DNA of 64,000 nucleotides from Kytococcus schroeteri (GTDB taxonomy: Bacteria > Actinomycetota > Actinomycetes > Actinomycetales > Dermatophilaceae). The notes under the pieces are model-generated. The model was not told the origin of the DNA, did not search any database, and saw only the letters and a program-made list of their open reading frames with translations. Position 1 is the first letter of the stretch, and each line of letters begins with the position of its first letter. This document shows, one piece after another, positions 9,554-17,564 of this stretch. Where the stretch lies: positions 1-64,000 of the forward strand of contig NZ_JBHLVH010000013.1 of NCBI RefSeq assembly GCF_042433515.1, read 5' to 3'. Both the position numbers and the translations under genes were made by a program.

Positions 9554-10471
9554 ATGACCGAGCACCGAGCCAGCACCGTCCCGCAGAACGCCGTCGTCGT
9601 GGGTGTCGACGGCACCGACCGCGACCGCGCGGTCGTGGAGTGGGCCGCCCGCTCCGCCCTGCGCCGCGGGGTGGGGCTGCACGCCGTCCACGCCCAGGAG
9701 ACCATGGCCACCGCCTATGCGCCGGTCGGCTTCGGCATGGACGCCCCGCTGCTCACCCAGGCCGGCGACGAGGTGGACGAGGGGGCCGAGGTGCGCCAGC
9801 ACGTCGAGGACATCCTCGCCTCGCTCGACCGGGCCCCGGAGCTCACCTTCAGCGCCCCGTGGAACACCGGCTCCCAGGCCCTCCTGGAGGCCGAGGAGCA
9901 CGCCCAGCTCATCGTGGTGGGCACCGCCCGCAAGCACGGCCTCACCCGCTTCCTGCTGGGCTCCACCAGCCTCACCGTCGCGATGCACGCGCGCTGCCCC
10001 GTCATCGTCGTGGGGCCCGAGGGCGTGCCCCCGGAGAAGGGCCTGCTCGTGGTGGGCGTGGACGGCTCGCGCGACTCCACCAAGGCCCTGCGCTTCGCGA
10101 TGCACGCGGCCTCCAACTGGGGCCAGCGGGTCCGCGCCGTCACCACCTGGAACATGGCCGTGGTCAACGGCTACGTGGTCACCGAGCCGGACTCCCAGGA
10201 GTGGAAGGACATCGTGGCCGACCTCGAGAAGTCGGTGCAGGCGCAGGTGGACCAGGTCCGCGCCGACGAGCCGGCGCTGGCCGACGTGCAGGTGGAGGTC
10301 ACGGCCCTGCACGGTCGCCCCGTCACCGCGCTCACCGAGGCGTCCGCCGAGGCCGACCTCGTGGTCGTCGGTTCCCGCGGCCGCGGCGGCGTGGCCGGCG
10401 CCCTGCTCGGCTCGGTGAGCCAGGGCGTGCTCGCCGAGGCCCACTGCCCGGTCGCCGTCCTCACGCACTGA
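9554..10471 (+). CDS. Tandem-domain universal stress protein
   Basis: A 305-residue cytosolic protein with two UspA domains (about residues 10-155 and 165-305). Each starts with a hydrophobic beta strand and a D (VVVGVDGTDRDRAVVEW; LLVVGVDGSRDSTKAL). Each ends with the ATP-binding loop, GTARKHGLTRFLLGSTS and GSRGRGGVAGALLGSVSQ. Such proteins bind ATP and are induced by starvation, hypoxia or other stress in actinobacteria. AGGGAGG precedes ATG 9554, and a -10-like TAGGCT lies at 9524-9529. It is monocistronic and diverges from the ectoine operon, with a strong hairpin after its stop. The specific stress is not visible in sequence. Confidence 0.9.
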   Translation: MTEHRASTVPQNAVVVGVDGTDRDRAVVEWAARSALRRGVGLHAVHAQETMATAYAPVGFGMDAPLLTQAGDEVDEGAEVRQHVEDILASLDRAPELTFSAPWNTGSQALLEAEEHAQLIVVGTARKHGLTRFLLGSTSLTVAMHARCPVIVVGPEGVPPEKGLLVVGVDGSRDSTKALRFAMHAASNWGQRVRAVTTWNMAVVNGYVVTEPDSQEWKDIVADLEKSVQAQVDQVRADEPALADVQVEVTALHGRPVTALTEASAEADLVVVGSRGRGGVAGALLGSVSQGVLAEAHCPVAVLTH

Positions 10472-10485
10472 GCGGCACCCCTGCA

Positions 10486-10525
10486 CGCCGCGGCCCCCTC
10501 CCGGTGCTGGGAGGGGGCCGCGGCG
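10486..10525. terminator. Bidirectional terminator hairpin
   Basis: A perfect 17-bp stem, CGCCGCGGCCCCCTCCC with its complement, and a GGTGCT loop lie between the convergent stress protein and glutamine amidotransferase genes. No U-tract. Confidence 0.8.
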
Positions 10526-10546
10526 CGTCGTGGCGGGGACGGGGAC

Positions 10547-11290
10547 TCAGGCGCGGCTGGCCGCCCGCTCCTCCACCTGGTCGGCGAACCAGTGCGCCAG
10601 CGGCGTCCACGTGGCACGCAACCGGTCGCCCGCCTCGCCCACGCGGCGCGCGGCCTCGGCCACGTCGATGCCGTCCTCACGCACCTGCTCGGCGCTCGGC
10701 TTGTCCACGGTCCAGGCGTTGAAGACCACCGGACCCGCCTCGGGGTGCCCCTGGAAGCCGATGCCGTGGCGGCCGTAGCGGGCGGCACCGACCGTCCCGT
10801 CGGGGGAGGTGGCCAGCACCGTGGCCGCTGTCGGCAGCTCGGTGACCACGTCGTTGTTCCACATCACCACCTGCTCGCCGCCGAACGGGGCGGTGGCGGG
10901 GTCCTGCTCCCCGGCGGGGGTGAGCTCCACGGTGGCCAGACCGGTGGCGTGGCCGTGCGGGTTGGGGGCCACGCGCCCGCCGTGGGCAACGGCCATGAGC
11001 TGGTGGCCCAGGCAGGTGCCCAGCTGCGGGACGCCGGCCTCCTCGGCGGTGAGCAGCAACTGCTTGGTGGGGGTCAGCCAGGCGAAGCGGTCGTCGTCGT
11101 GGGCGCCCATCTCGCCACCGAGCACGAGCAGGCCGTCGGCGGCCCCCAGGCGCACCGAGGCGTCCTGCGGCCAGCCCTCCCAGGCGCGGATGACGTCGAG
11201 CTCGATGCCGCGCGAGGTCCACACCTCGCCGAGCAGGCCGACCGGGCAGTTGTCCTCGTGCTGCACCACCAGGATGCGGGGGTTCGTCAT
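10547..11290 (-). CDS. Class I glutamine amidotransferase-like protein
   Basis: A 247-residue GMP-synthase-type GATase domain protein with the nucleophile elbow GTCLGHQLMA (catalytic Cys) and the conserved His/Glu in FQGHPEAGP, so the triad is present. Stand-alone members hydrolyse glutamine or a gamma-glutamyl amide for an unidentified partner; no synthetase domain is fused or adjacent. ATG 11290 has no Shine-Dalgarno, but TAGGGT ends 6 bp before it (11302-11297), so the mRNA is probably leaderless. It is isolated from the upstream opp operon by a strong hairpin. The substrate cannot be assigned. Confidence 0.82.
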   Translation of the reverse strand: MTNPRILVVQHEDNCPVGLLGEVWTSRGIELDVIRAWEGWPQDASVRLGAADGLLVLGGEMGAHDDDRFAWLTPTKQLLLTAEEAGVPQLGTCLGHQLMAVAHGGRVAPNPHGHATGLATVELTPAGEQDPATAPFGGEQVVMWNNDVVTELPTAATVLATSPDGTVGAARYGRHGIGFQGHPEAGPVVFNAWTVDKPSAEQVREDGIDVAEAARRVGEAGDRLRATWTPLAHWFADQVEERAASRA

Positions 11291-11304
11291 GCGCCGACCC
11301 TACG

Positions 11305-11351
11305 CCCAGAGGGCCGGGACCCCTGTGCGACGGGGGTCCCGGCCCTCTGGG
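11305..11351 (-). terminator. Terminator of the opp operon
   Basis: A perfect 19-bp stem (CCCAGAGGGCCGGGACCCC with its complement) and a 9-nt loop follow the oppF stop on the minus strand. It lies just upstream of the promoter of the amidotransferase gene. Confidence 0.8.
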
Positions 11352-11372
11352 CCGTGCGGTGGGCGGCCGGCG

Positions 11373-12560
11373 TCAGGCCACGGTGTCGCGGGCGGTGAGC
11401 CCGGCGTCGGCGGCCTGCTGCACCACCTCGGCCTCCACCCGCCGCGGCTGGATCTCCCCGTGGACGATCCGCTCCACGTGGTGGCAGGCCACCGTGTGCG
11501 AGGCCGAGACGCCCGGCAGGTCCACGGTGCGCAGCGCGGGCCGCTCGGTGGAGCAGCGGTCCTCCTGCACGAACGGGCACCGGGTGCGGAAGCGGCAGCC
11601 CGAGGGCGGGTCGGCGGGGGAGGGCAGGTCGCCGGAGAGCAGGATCTGCTCGCGGCTGTCCTCCACCACCGGGTCCGGCACCGGCACGGCCGACATCAGC
11701 GCCCGCGTGTACGGGTGCAGCGGCTCGGCGTAGAGCTCCTCGGCGTCGGCCTCCTCCACCAGCCCGCCGAGGTACATGACGCCCACGGTGTCGGAGATGT
11801 GCCGCACCACGGCGAGGTCGTGGGCGATCACCAGGTAGGTCAGCCCGCGCTCGCGCTGCACCGTGCGCAGCAGGTTGATGACCTGCGCCTGCACCGAGAC
11901 GTCGAGGGCGGAGACGGGCTCGTCGGCCACGATGAGCTCGGGGTCCAGCGAGAGCGCCCGGGCGATGCCGATGCGCTGGCGCTGTCCGCCGGAGAACTCG
12001 TGCGGGTACTTGCCCAGCGCGCTGGCCGGCAGCCCCACCTCGCGGAGGAGGTCCTTGAGCTTCTGGCGGGCCGCCGCCTTGTCCTTGGTCATGCCGTGGG
12101 CGCTCATGCCCTCCCAGAGCAGGGACTCCACCGTCTGCCGCGGGTCCAGCGAGCCGTAGGGGTCCTGGAACACCATCTGCATGTGGCGGCGCTGCCTGCG
12201 CAGCTCCTCGCCCTTGTACTCGGTGAGGTCGCGTCCGGCGAAGTGCACGGAGCCGTCGGTGATCGGCTCCAGCTGCAGCAGCGCCCGCCCGAAGGTGGAC
12301 TTGCCGCAGCCGGACTCGCCGACCAACCCGTAGGTCTCACCGCGGCGGATGGTCAGGCTCATGCCGTCCACCGCCTTGACGTGGCCCACGGTGCGGTCGA
12401 ACACGATGCCGCGCTTGATGGGGAAGTGCACCTTGAGGTCGCGCACGTCCACCAGCAGGTCGTCCTGCCCGGTGCGCCCCGCGTTCCCGGCCCCGGCGGG
12501 GACACGGGTGTCCTCACCGGCGGCCACGGTGCCGTCGAACTCGTCGATGCTGGTGCTCAT
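11373..12560 (-). CDS. oppF: Oligopeptide ABC transporter ATPase OppF
   Basis: A 395-residue ATP-binding subunit of a peptide ABC importer on the cytoplasmic face of the membrane. It has Walker A GESGCGKST, Q-loop MVFQDPYGSL, ABC signature FSGGQRQRIGIARAL, Walker B LIVADEPVSAL and the H-loop in VIAHDLAVV. The C-terminal oligopeptide-transporter extension includes RFRTRCPFVQEDRC. The first ~35 residues are a variable lead. ATG 12560 overlaps the oppD stop by ATGA. It is the last gene of the opp operon and is followed by a terminator. Confidence 0.92.
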   Translation of the reverse strand: MSTSIDEFDGTVAAGEDTRVPAGAGNAGRTGQDDLLVDVRDLKVHFPIKRGIVFDRTVGHVKAVDGMSLTIRRGETYGLVGESGCGKSTFGRALLQLEPITDGSVHFAGRDLTEYKGEELRRQRRHMQMVFQDPYGSLDPRQTVESLLWEGMSAHGMTKDKAAARQKLKDLLREVGLPASALGKYPHEFSGGQRQRIGIARALSLDPELIVADEPVSALDVSVQAQVINLLRTVQRERGLTYLVIAHDLAVVRHISDTVGVMYLGGLVEEADAEELYAEPLHPYTRALMSAVPVPDPVVEDSREQILLSGDLPSPADPPSGCRFRTRCPFVQEDRCSTERPALRTVDLPGVSASHTVACHHVERIVHGEIQPRRVEAEVVQQAADAGLTARDTVA

Positions 12561-13603
12561 CGCGCCTCCTGGACGGGGTTGAAGCAGCGCAGCCGGCGGT
12601 CGTCGGCGACCGCGTCGTCGGCCACGAGCTCGGGGCTCTGCCGGGTGCACAGCTCCACCGGCTGGCTGCAGCGTGGCGCGAAGGCGCACGCGCTGGTCCA
12701 CGGCAGGTTGTCCACCACGGACCCGGGCACCGGCGTCAGCTCGGCGCCGCGATCCCCCTCGAGGCTGGGGATGGAGCCCAGCAGCCCGGTGGTGTACGGG
12801 TGGCGGGGGTGGGCGAACAGCGGGTGCCGCTCGCCGCGCTCCACGACGCGGCCGCCGTAGAGCACGTTCACCTCGTCGCACAGCCCGGCGACCACGCCCA
12901 TGTCGTGCGTGATCATGATGAGCGCCGTGCCGGAGTCGCGCACGAGGTCCTTGAGCAGCTGCAGGATCTGCGCCTGGATGGTCACGTCCAGGGCGGTGGT
13001 GGGCTCGTCGGCGATGAGGAGCCGCGGCTCGCAGGCCAGCGCCATGGCGATGAGCGCGCGCTGGCGCATGCCGCCGGACAGCTGGTGCGGGTACTCCTTG
13101 AGGCGCCGGTCCGGGTCGGGGATGCCCACCTTGTCGAGCATCACCTTGGCCTGCGCCATCGCCTCCTTGCGCTTCAGTCCCTTGTGGCGCTCGATGACCT
13201 CGCTGACCTGCAGGCCGATCGGCACCACCGGGTTCAGCGAGCTCAGCGGGTCCTGGAAGATCATGGCCAGGTCGCGTCCGCGGCGGTCGCGCATCCTGTC
13301 GTAGCCCAGCGGCAGCAGGTCGGTGCCCTCGAAGAGCACCTGGCCGGAGACCTTCGTGCCGCGCTCGGGCAGCAGGCCCATGACGGCCAGCGAGGTCACC
13401 GACTTGCCGCAGCCGGACTCGCCGACCAGGCCCACCGTCTGGCCGGGGTGCACGTCGAACGAGACGCCGTCCACGGCCGTGAACGGCTCACGTCCGCGAC
13501 GGTGGAACTCCACGGTGAGGTCCCGCACGGAGAGCAGCGGCTCGCCGGGGCGGCTCGGACGGTCGGACGGGTGGGCGGACGGGCGGGTGGCGGGGGTCGC
13601 CAT
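12557..13603 (-). CDS. oppD: Oligopeptide ABC transporter ATPase OppD
   Basis: The second ATPase of the importer, 348 residues, forming a heterodimer with OppF. Motifs are Walker A GESGCGKS, Q-loop MIFQDPLSSLNP, signature LSGGMRQRALIAMAL, Walker B LLIADEPTTAL and H-loop ITHDMGVVA. The C-terminal cysteine-bearing extension (CAFAPRCSQPVELC) is typical of OppD/DppD. ATG 13603 is chosen because GGAGGT lies 7 bp before it. An upstream GTG at 13612 overlaps the oppC stop but has GGAG directly against it. Overlapping or adjacent stops and starts with oppC and oppF indicate a coupled operon. Confidence 0.92.
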   Translation of the reverse strand: MATPATRPSAHPSDRPSRPGEPLLSVRDLTVEFHRRGREPFTAVDGVSFDVHPGQTVGLVGESGCGKSVTSLAVMGLLPERGTKVSGQVLFEGTDLLPLGYDRMRDRRGRDLAMIFQDPLSSLNPVVPIGLQVSEVIERHKGLKRKEAMAQAKVMLDKVGIPDPDRRLKEYPHQLSGGMRQRALIAMALACEPRLLIADEPTTALDVTIQAQILQLLKDLVRDSGTALIMITHDMGVVAGLCDEVNVLYGGRVVERGERHPLFAHPRHPYTTGLLGSIPSLEGDRGAELTPVPGSVVDNLPWTSACAFAPRCSQPVELCTRQSPELVADDAVADDRRLRCFNPVQEAR

Positions 13604-13608
13604 GCGCG

Positions 13609-14547
13609 TCACCTCCGGCTCTTCGGATCGAGGGCCTCACGCAGCGCCTCGCCCATCAGCGTGAACCCGAGGGCCACGACGATGATGCAGAGGGCCGGGT
13701 AGACGGCCATGTGCGGGTAGGAGTCGATGAATTCCTGGGCCTCACCGAGCATCTGGCCCCACTCGGGCCGGCGGGTGTCGGCGGCACCGACGCCCAGGAA
13801 GCTCAGCGCTGCGGCGTCGATGATGGACGTGGCCATGACCAGGGTGGTCTGCACGATCACCGGGCCGAGCGCGTTGGGGATCATGTGCCGGAACACGATG
13901 GGCCCGAACTTCACGCCCGCGGCCCGCGCGGCCAGGATGTGGTCGCCGTCGCGCTGGGCCAGCATCGAGCCGCGCAGCAGGCGGGCGAAGATCGGCACCT
14001 GCACGATGGCGATGGCGAGGATCACCGTCTTGAGCGTCGGCTGCGAGAACAGGGCGGCCACGGAGAAGGCCATGAGGATGGACGGGATCGAGAGCATCAC
14101 GTCCACCACACGCATGACCAGCGCGTCCACCCAGCCACCGAAGGCACCGGCCAGGGTGCCCAGGACGAGGCCGCCGAGCAGGCCGCCGGCGGTGGCCAGC
14201 ACGCCCACCATGAGCGTCTGCTGGCTGCCCACGATGAGGCGGCTCAGCAGGTCGCGCCCGCTGTTGTCGCCGCCGAGCGGGTGCCCGGGGGCGGCCTCGG
14301 GGATGGGGGTGGAGGGGGTCACCGAGTCGAGCATCACCCCGGCGATGGGGTCGTGCGGGGCGACCCACGGGGCCACGAGCGCGAGCAGCAGGAAGGCCAC
14401 CACGATCGCCAGACCGATGAGGAAGGCGACGTTGGTGCGCAGGCGCCGCCAGGCGCCCATCCACAGGGACTCGCCCTTGGCGTCGTCGACGGTGCCCGCC
14501 TCGCGGACGGACTGGTCGACCAGGGCACTGGGATTCGGCTGGGTCAT
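13609..14547 (-). CDS. oppC: Oligopeptide ABC transporter permease OppC
   Basis: A 312-residue inner membrane permease. An N-terminal cytoplasmic tail is followed by a helix (NVAFLIGLAIVVAFLLLALVAPWVAPHDP, residues ~38-66, the OppC_N signature) and five more segments. The EAA loop RAAGVKFGPIVFRHMIPNALGP contacts the ATPases. GAGGTGA precedes ATG 14547. Only 4 bp separate it from oppB. It pairs with OppB to form the translocation pore for di- or oligopeptides. Confidence 0.92.
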   Translation of the reverse strand: MTQPNPSALVDQSVREAGTVDDAKGESLWMGAWRRLRTNVAFLIGLAIVVAFLLLALVAPWVAPHDPIAGVMLDSVTPSTPIPEAAPGHPLGGDNSGRDLLSRLIVGSQQTLMVGVLATAGGLLGGLVLGTLAGAFGGWVDALVMRVVDVMLSIPSILMAFSVAALFSQPTLKTVILAIAIVQVPIFARLLRGSMLAQRDGDHILAARAAGVKFGPIVFRHMIPNALGPVIVQTTLVMATSIIDAAALSFLGVGAADTRRPEWGQMLGEAQEFIDSYPHMAVYPALCIIVVALGFTLMGEALREALDPKSRR

Positions 14548-14551
14548 GGCG

Positions 14552-15562
14552 TCACCTCGTCCGGACGCGCGGGTCGATGACCGCGTAGAGGATGTCGACG
14601 ATCAGGTTCACGAGCACGTACACGGCGGCGGCCACCATGACGAGCAGCTGCAGCATCGGGTAGTCGCGCTGGCGGAAGGAGATGGCCAGCGCCTCGCCGA
14701 TGCCGGCGATGGAGAAGACCGTCTCGGTGAGCACGGCACCGGCCAGGAGCGCACCGATCTGCAGGCCGATGACCGTCACCACGGGGATGAGCGCGTTGCG
14801 CATCACGTGGCGGCCGCGGATCACGCGGGAGGCCAGGCCCTTGGACTGCGCGGTGCGCACGTAGTCCTCGTCGAGGACGTCCAGCACCGAGGCGCGCGTG
14901 ATGCGGAAGATCACGGCGAACGGGATGGAGGCCAGGGCCAGGCCGGGCAGCACGAGGTGCAGCAGGGCGTCCCAGGCGGCGTCCCACTCGCGGGTCATGA
15001 GCCCGTCGAGCACGAAGAAGTTGGTGATGTGCGTGGCGTGCAGGCTCGGGTCCTGGCGGCCGGAGACCGGCAGCCAGCCGAGCTCGGTGGCGAAGATCCA
15101 CTTGAGCACGAAGGCCAGGAAGAACACCGGCACGGCCACACCCACCAGCGAGCTGACCACCGAGAGGTTGTCGAACAGGCCACCGCGGCGACGGGCCGCG
15201 AGGTAGCCCAGGGGGATGCCGGCCAGGCAGGCCAGGGTGATGGCCACGACGGTCAGCTCGATGGTGGCCGGGGCGCGCTGCACGAGGATCTCGGTGACGG
15301 GCGTGCCGGGCACGAGGCCGGTGGAGACGCCGAAGTCGCCGGAGAGGCAGCGCTTGAGGAAGGCGACGTACTGCAGGGGCAGGGGTTGGTCCAGGCCGAG
15401 CTGTGCCTCGAGGGCCTTGCGGGCCTCCGGGGTGCCGCGGTCGCCCAGCAGGGCGGACACGGCGCCGCCGGGGAGCGAGCGCAGCCAGAAGAAGAGCAGG
15501 ACGCTCAGGACGACCAGGACGAGCACCATCTGGAGCAGACGGCGCGCGATGAAGCGGATCAC
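14552..15562 (-). CDS. oppB: Oligopeptide ABC transporter permease OppB
   Basis: A 336-residue permease starting with the typical N-terminal helix (MIRFIARRLLQMVLVLVVLS) followed by a large extracytoplasmic loop and five further helices. The EAA-type loop TAQSKGLASRVIRGRHVMRNAL (residues ~230-250) binds the ATPase pair. The GTG start at 15562 has AGGAG 10-11 bp upstream. It is separated from oppA by a hairpin, a common layout that keeps the binding protein in excess over the membrane parts. Confidence 0.92.
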   Translation of the reverse strand: MIRFIARRLLQMVLVLVVLSVLLFFWLRSLPGGAVSALLGDRGTPEARKALEAQLGLDQPLPLQYVAFLKRCLSGDFGVSTGLVPGTPVTEILVQRAPATIELTVVAITLACLAGIPLGYLAARRRGGLFDNLSVVSSLVGVAVPVFFLAFVLKWIFATELGWLPVSGRQDPSLHATHITNFFVLDGLMTREWDAAWDALLHLVLPGLALASIPFAVIFRITRASVLDVLDEDYVRTAQSKGLASRVIRGRHVMRNALIPVVTVIGLQIGALLAGAVLTETVFSIAGIGEALAISFRQRDYPMLQLLVMVAAAVYVLVNLIVDILYAVIDPRVRTR

Positions 15563-15598
15563 AGGCGCACTCCTGTCGGGGTGGTCCGGGGTACGGGT

Positions 15599-15631
15599 GC
15601 GCCCGGGGCGTCAGGGTGACGCCCCGGGCGC
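15599..15631 (-). terminator. Attenuating hairpin between oppA and oppB
   Basis: A perfect 14-bp stem, GCGCCCGGGGCGTC with GACGCCCCGGGCGC, and a 5-nt loop lie between the binding-protein gene and the permease genes. It is more likely a partial terminator or mRNA-stabilising end than a full stop, because no new promoter is seen before oppB. Confidence 0.6.
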
Positions 15632-15669
15632 CGGTCGGCGGGGGCCGAGGTGCACGGCCCCCGGGTGGC

Positions 15670-17358
15670 TCACTCCGAGAGCGAGGCGGAGGCGAAGCGC
15701 TCGGCGGTGAGCGGGGAGGCCACGAGGCCCTGCACCTTGGAGCTCACCACGAGGGCGGGCGGCGAGTGGGTGAGCGGCACGGCGGGCAGGTGCTGCTCGT
15801 CCATCAGCTCGGCGTTGAGCTCCTGGTAGCGCTTCTCCCGCTCGGCGTCGTCCACGATGGCGTCGGCCTTCTTCAGGTCGGTGGCCAGCTTCTTGCCCCA
15901 CGGGTACTCGCCGGTGGCGAAGCGGTTGTCGGTGGTGCCGAAGAAGGTGCCGATGAAGTTGTCCGGGGAGTCGTAGTCGCCGGTCCAGCCCAGCAGGTAG
16001 GCCTGCGCCTTGCCGGTGTCCACGCCGTCGAGGTAGCCACCGTTCCACGGCTTGGAGCTCGCCTTGACGGTGATGCCGGCCGCCTCGAGGTCACCCTGGA
16101 TGGCCTCGAAGATCTTCTGGGGGTCCGGCATGTAGGGGCGGGACACCTCGGACGGCCACCACACCTCGAGGGTCAGGTCCTCGGCGCCGGCCTCCTTGAG
16201 CAGCTTCTTGGCGCCCTCGGTGTCGTGCGGGATCGCCTCGACCTCGGAGTTGTATCCCTTCACGGTGTCGGGCATGAACTGCGTGGCCACGCTGGCGCCC
16301 TCGGGCATCTGGCTCTTGACCAGCTGCTCCTTGTTGATGGCCATGGCGATGGCCCGGCGCACCTTCGGGTCCTTGAGCTTCGGGTTCTCCTTGGCGTTGA
16401 GGCCCAGGTAGAGGATGTTGAAGGGGTCGCGCTTCATGACCTGGTTGCCCTCGTCCTCCAGCGACTTCCAGTCGATGGGGTTGGGCAGGTCGTAGCCGTC
16501 GATGGACCCGGCCTTGAGCTCCTGCTTGCGGGTGGACTCGTCGGGGATGACCTTGAAGATCAGCTCGTCGAGCTTGGCCTTGTCACCGTGGTAGTCCTCG
16601 TTGCGCTTCAGCTTGATGGTCTTGTTGGCGCGGTCGTAGCCGGCGAAGGTGAACGGGCCGGTGCCGGTCGGGTGCTTGGTGGCGTACTCCGGGTAGGCGA
16701 AGCCCTCGCCCTGGGCCTTCACGTCGTTGGCCTTGTACTTGTCCATGGCCGTGGGGGACTGCATGGCCAGCGAGGAGAGCGTCAGCATGGTGGGGAACTT
16801 GGACGTGGGCTCGGTGATGGTCACCACGGCCTTGTTGTCCTCGGGGGCCTTGCAGCCCTTGTAGAGGGAGTCGACCTTGCCGTCGGCGAAGCCGCCCATG
16901 GTGTCCTGCCAGTAGGCGGAGACCGACGGGCTCTGGCCGGCACCGGTCTGGTTGTACATGCGCTCGAAGTTCTTGCACACGGCCTCGGCGTTGAAGGGGG
17001 TGCCGTCGTGGAACGTCACCCCCTCCTTGAGGGTGAAGGTCCACTGGGTGCCGTCGTCGTTGGACTCCCACTTGGTGGCCAGCCCCGGGCCCACCTTGGC
17101 GGTGCCGGGCTCGATCTCCAGCAGCCCCTCGAAGACCTGGCGGGTGATGCGGAAGGTCTCGCCGTCGGTGGCGTAGAAGGGGTCGAAGAGCTTGGGCTCG
17201 CCGGCCGCGCCGAAGGTCAGCGTGCCGCCGGCGGCCTGTTCACCCCCGCCGGAGCCCTCACCCCCCTTGTCGCGCTGGGACTCCGCACACCCGGACAGGG
17301 TGAGTGCGGCGGCGCAGACGGCGGCTGCGACGGCCGCGGACTTGCGGTGGGTGCTCAT
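15670..17358 (-). CDS. oppA: Peptide-binding lipoprotein OppA (family 5)
   Basis: A 562-residue extracytoplasmic solute-binding lipoprotein. Residues 1-23 form a signal peptide ending in the lipobox LSGC, with Cys24 as lipid anchor, followed by a Gly/Glu-rich linker. The body has the SBP_bac_5 features TFTLKEGVTFHDGTPFNAE, RRAIAMAINKEQLV and LGWTGDYDSPDNF. It captures peptides and delivers them to OppBC. Ligand range cannot be read from sequence; nickel- and dipeptide-type proteins share this fold, but the D/F partner pair favours oligopeptides. It heads the opp operon, and its 5' region contains a dyad and a repeated half-site. Confidence 0.9.
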   Translation of the reverse strand: MSTHRKSAAVAAAVCAAALTLSGCAESQRDKGGEGSGGGEQAAGGTLTFGAAGEPKLFDPFYATDGETFRITRQVFEGLLEIEPGTAKVGPGLATKWESNDDGTQWTFTLKEGVTFHDGTPFNAEAVCKNFERMYNQTGAGQSPSVSAYWQDTMGGFADGKVDSLYKGCKAPEDNKAVVTITEPTSKFPTMLTLSSLAMQSPTAMDKYKANDVKAQGEGFAYPEYATKHPTGTGPFTFAGYDRANKTIKLKRNEDYHGDKAKLDELIFKVIPDESTRKQELKAGSIDGYDLPNPIDWKSLEDEGNQVMKRDPFNILYLGLNAKENPKLKDPKVRRAIAMAINKEQLVKSQMPEGASVATQFMPDTVKGYNSEVEAIPHDTEGAKKLLKEAGAEDLTLEVWWPSEVSRPYMPDPQKIFEAIQGDLEAAGITVKASSKPWNGGYLDGVDTGKAQAYLLGWTGDYDSPDNFIGTFFGTTDNRFATGEYPWGKKLATDLKKADAIVDDAEREKRYQELNAELMDEQHLPAVPLTHSPPALVVSSKVQGLVASPLTAERFASASLSE

Positions 17359-17376
17359 GGGCTCTCCTCACGTGTC

Positions 17377-17516
17377 TCGCGCAGGGCGTGTGACCTGCGC
17401 GACCCGGGGCCGCGGGGGCGGCCGTGTGTGGATCAGACGCTAGGCGTCGGGCGCGCAGCGGGCCACATCTTGGGCAAGTCGCAATCCGATTGACACCAAT
17501 TCGTGACCTGCGCGAC
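17377..17516. promoter_or_regulatory. Candidate operator half-sites upstream of oppA
   Basis: TCGCGCAGG (17377-17385) and CCTGCGCGA (17394-17402) form a perfect 9-bp inverted repeat with an 8-bp spacer in the oppA leader. The right half recurs as part of an exact 14-bp direct repeat, GTGACCTGCGCGAC, at 17390-17403 and 17503-17516. The two copies bracket the probable oppA start region (TAGCGT at 17442-17437 is a possible -10). A plus-strand TTGACA at 17490-17495 overlaps the same stretch. Operator function is inferred. Confidence 0.45.
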
Positions 17517-17564
17517 ATCCCGGGGGTGGGGCGAGCGACCGCGATCGGGGGGATACTGGAGGTT

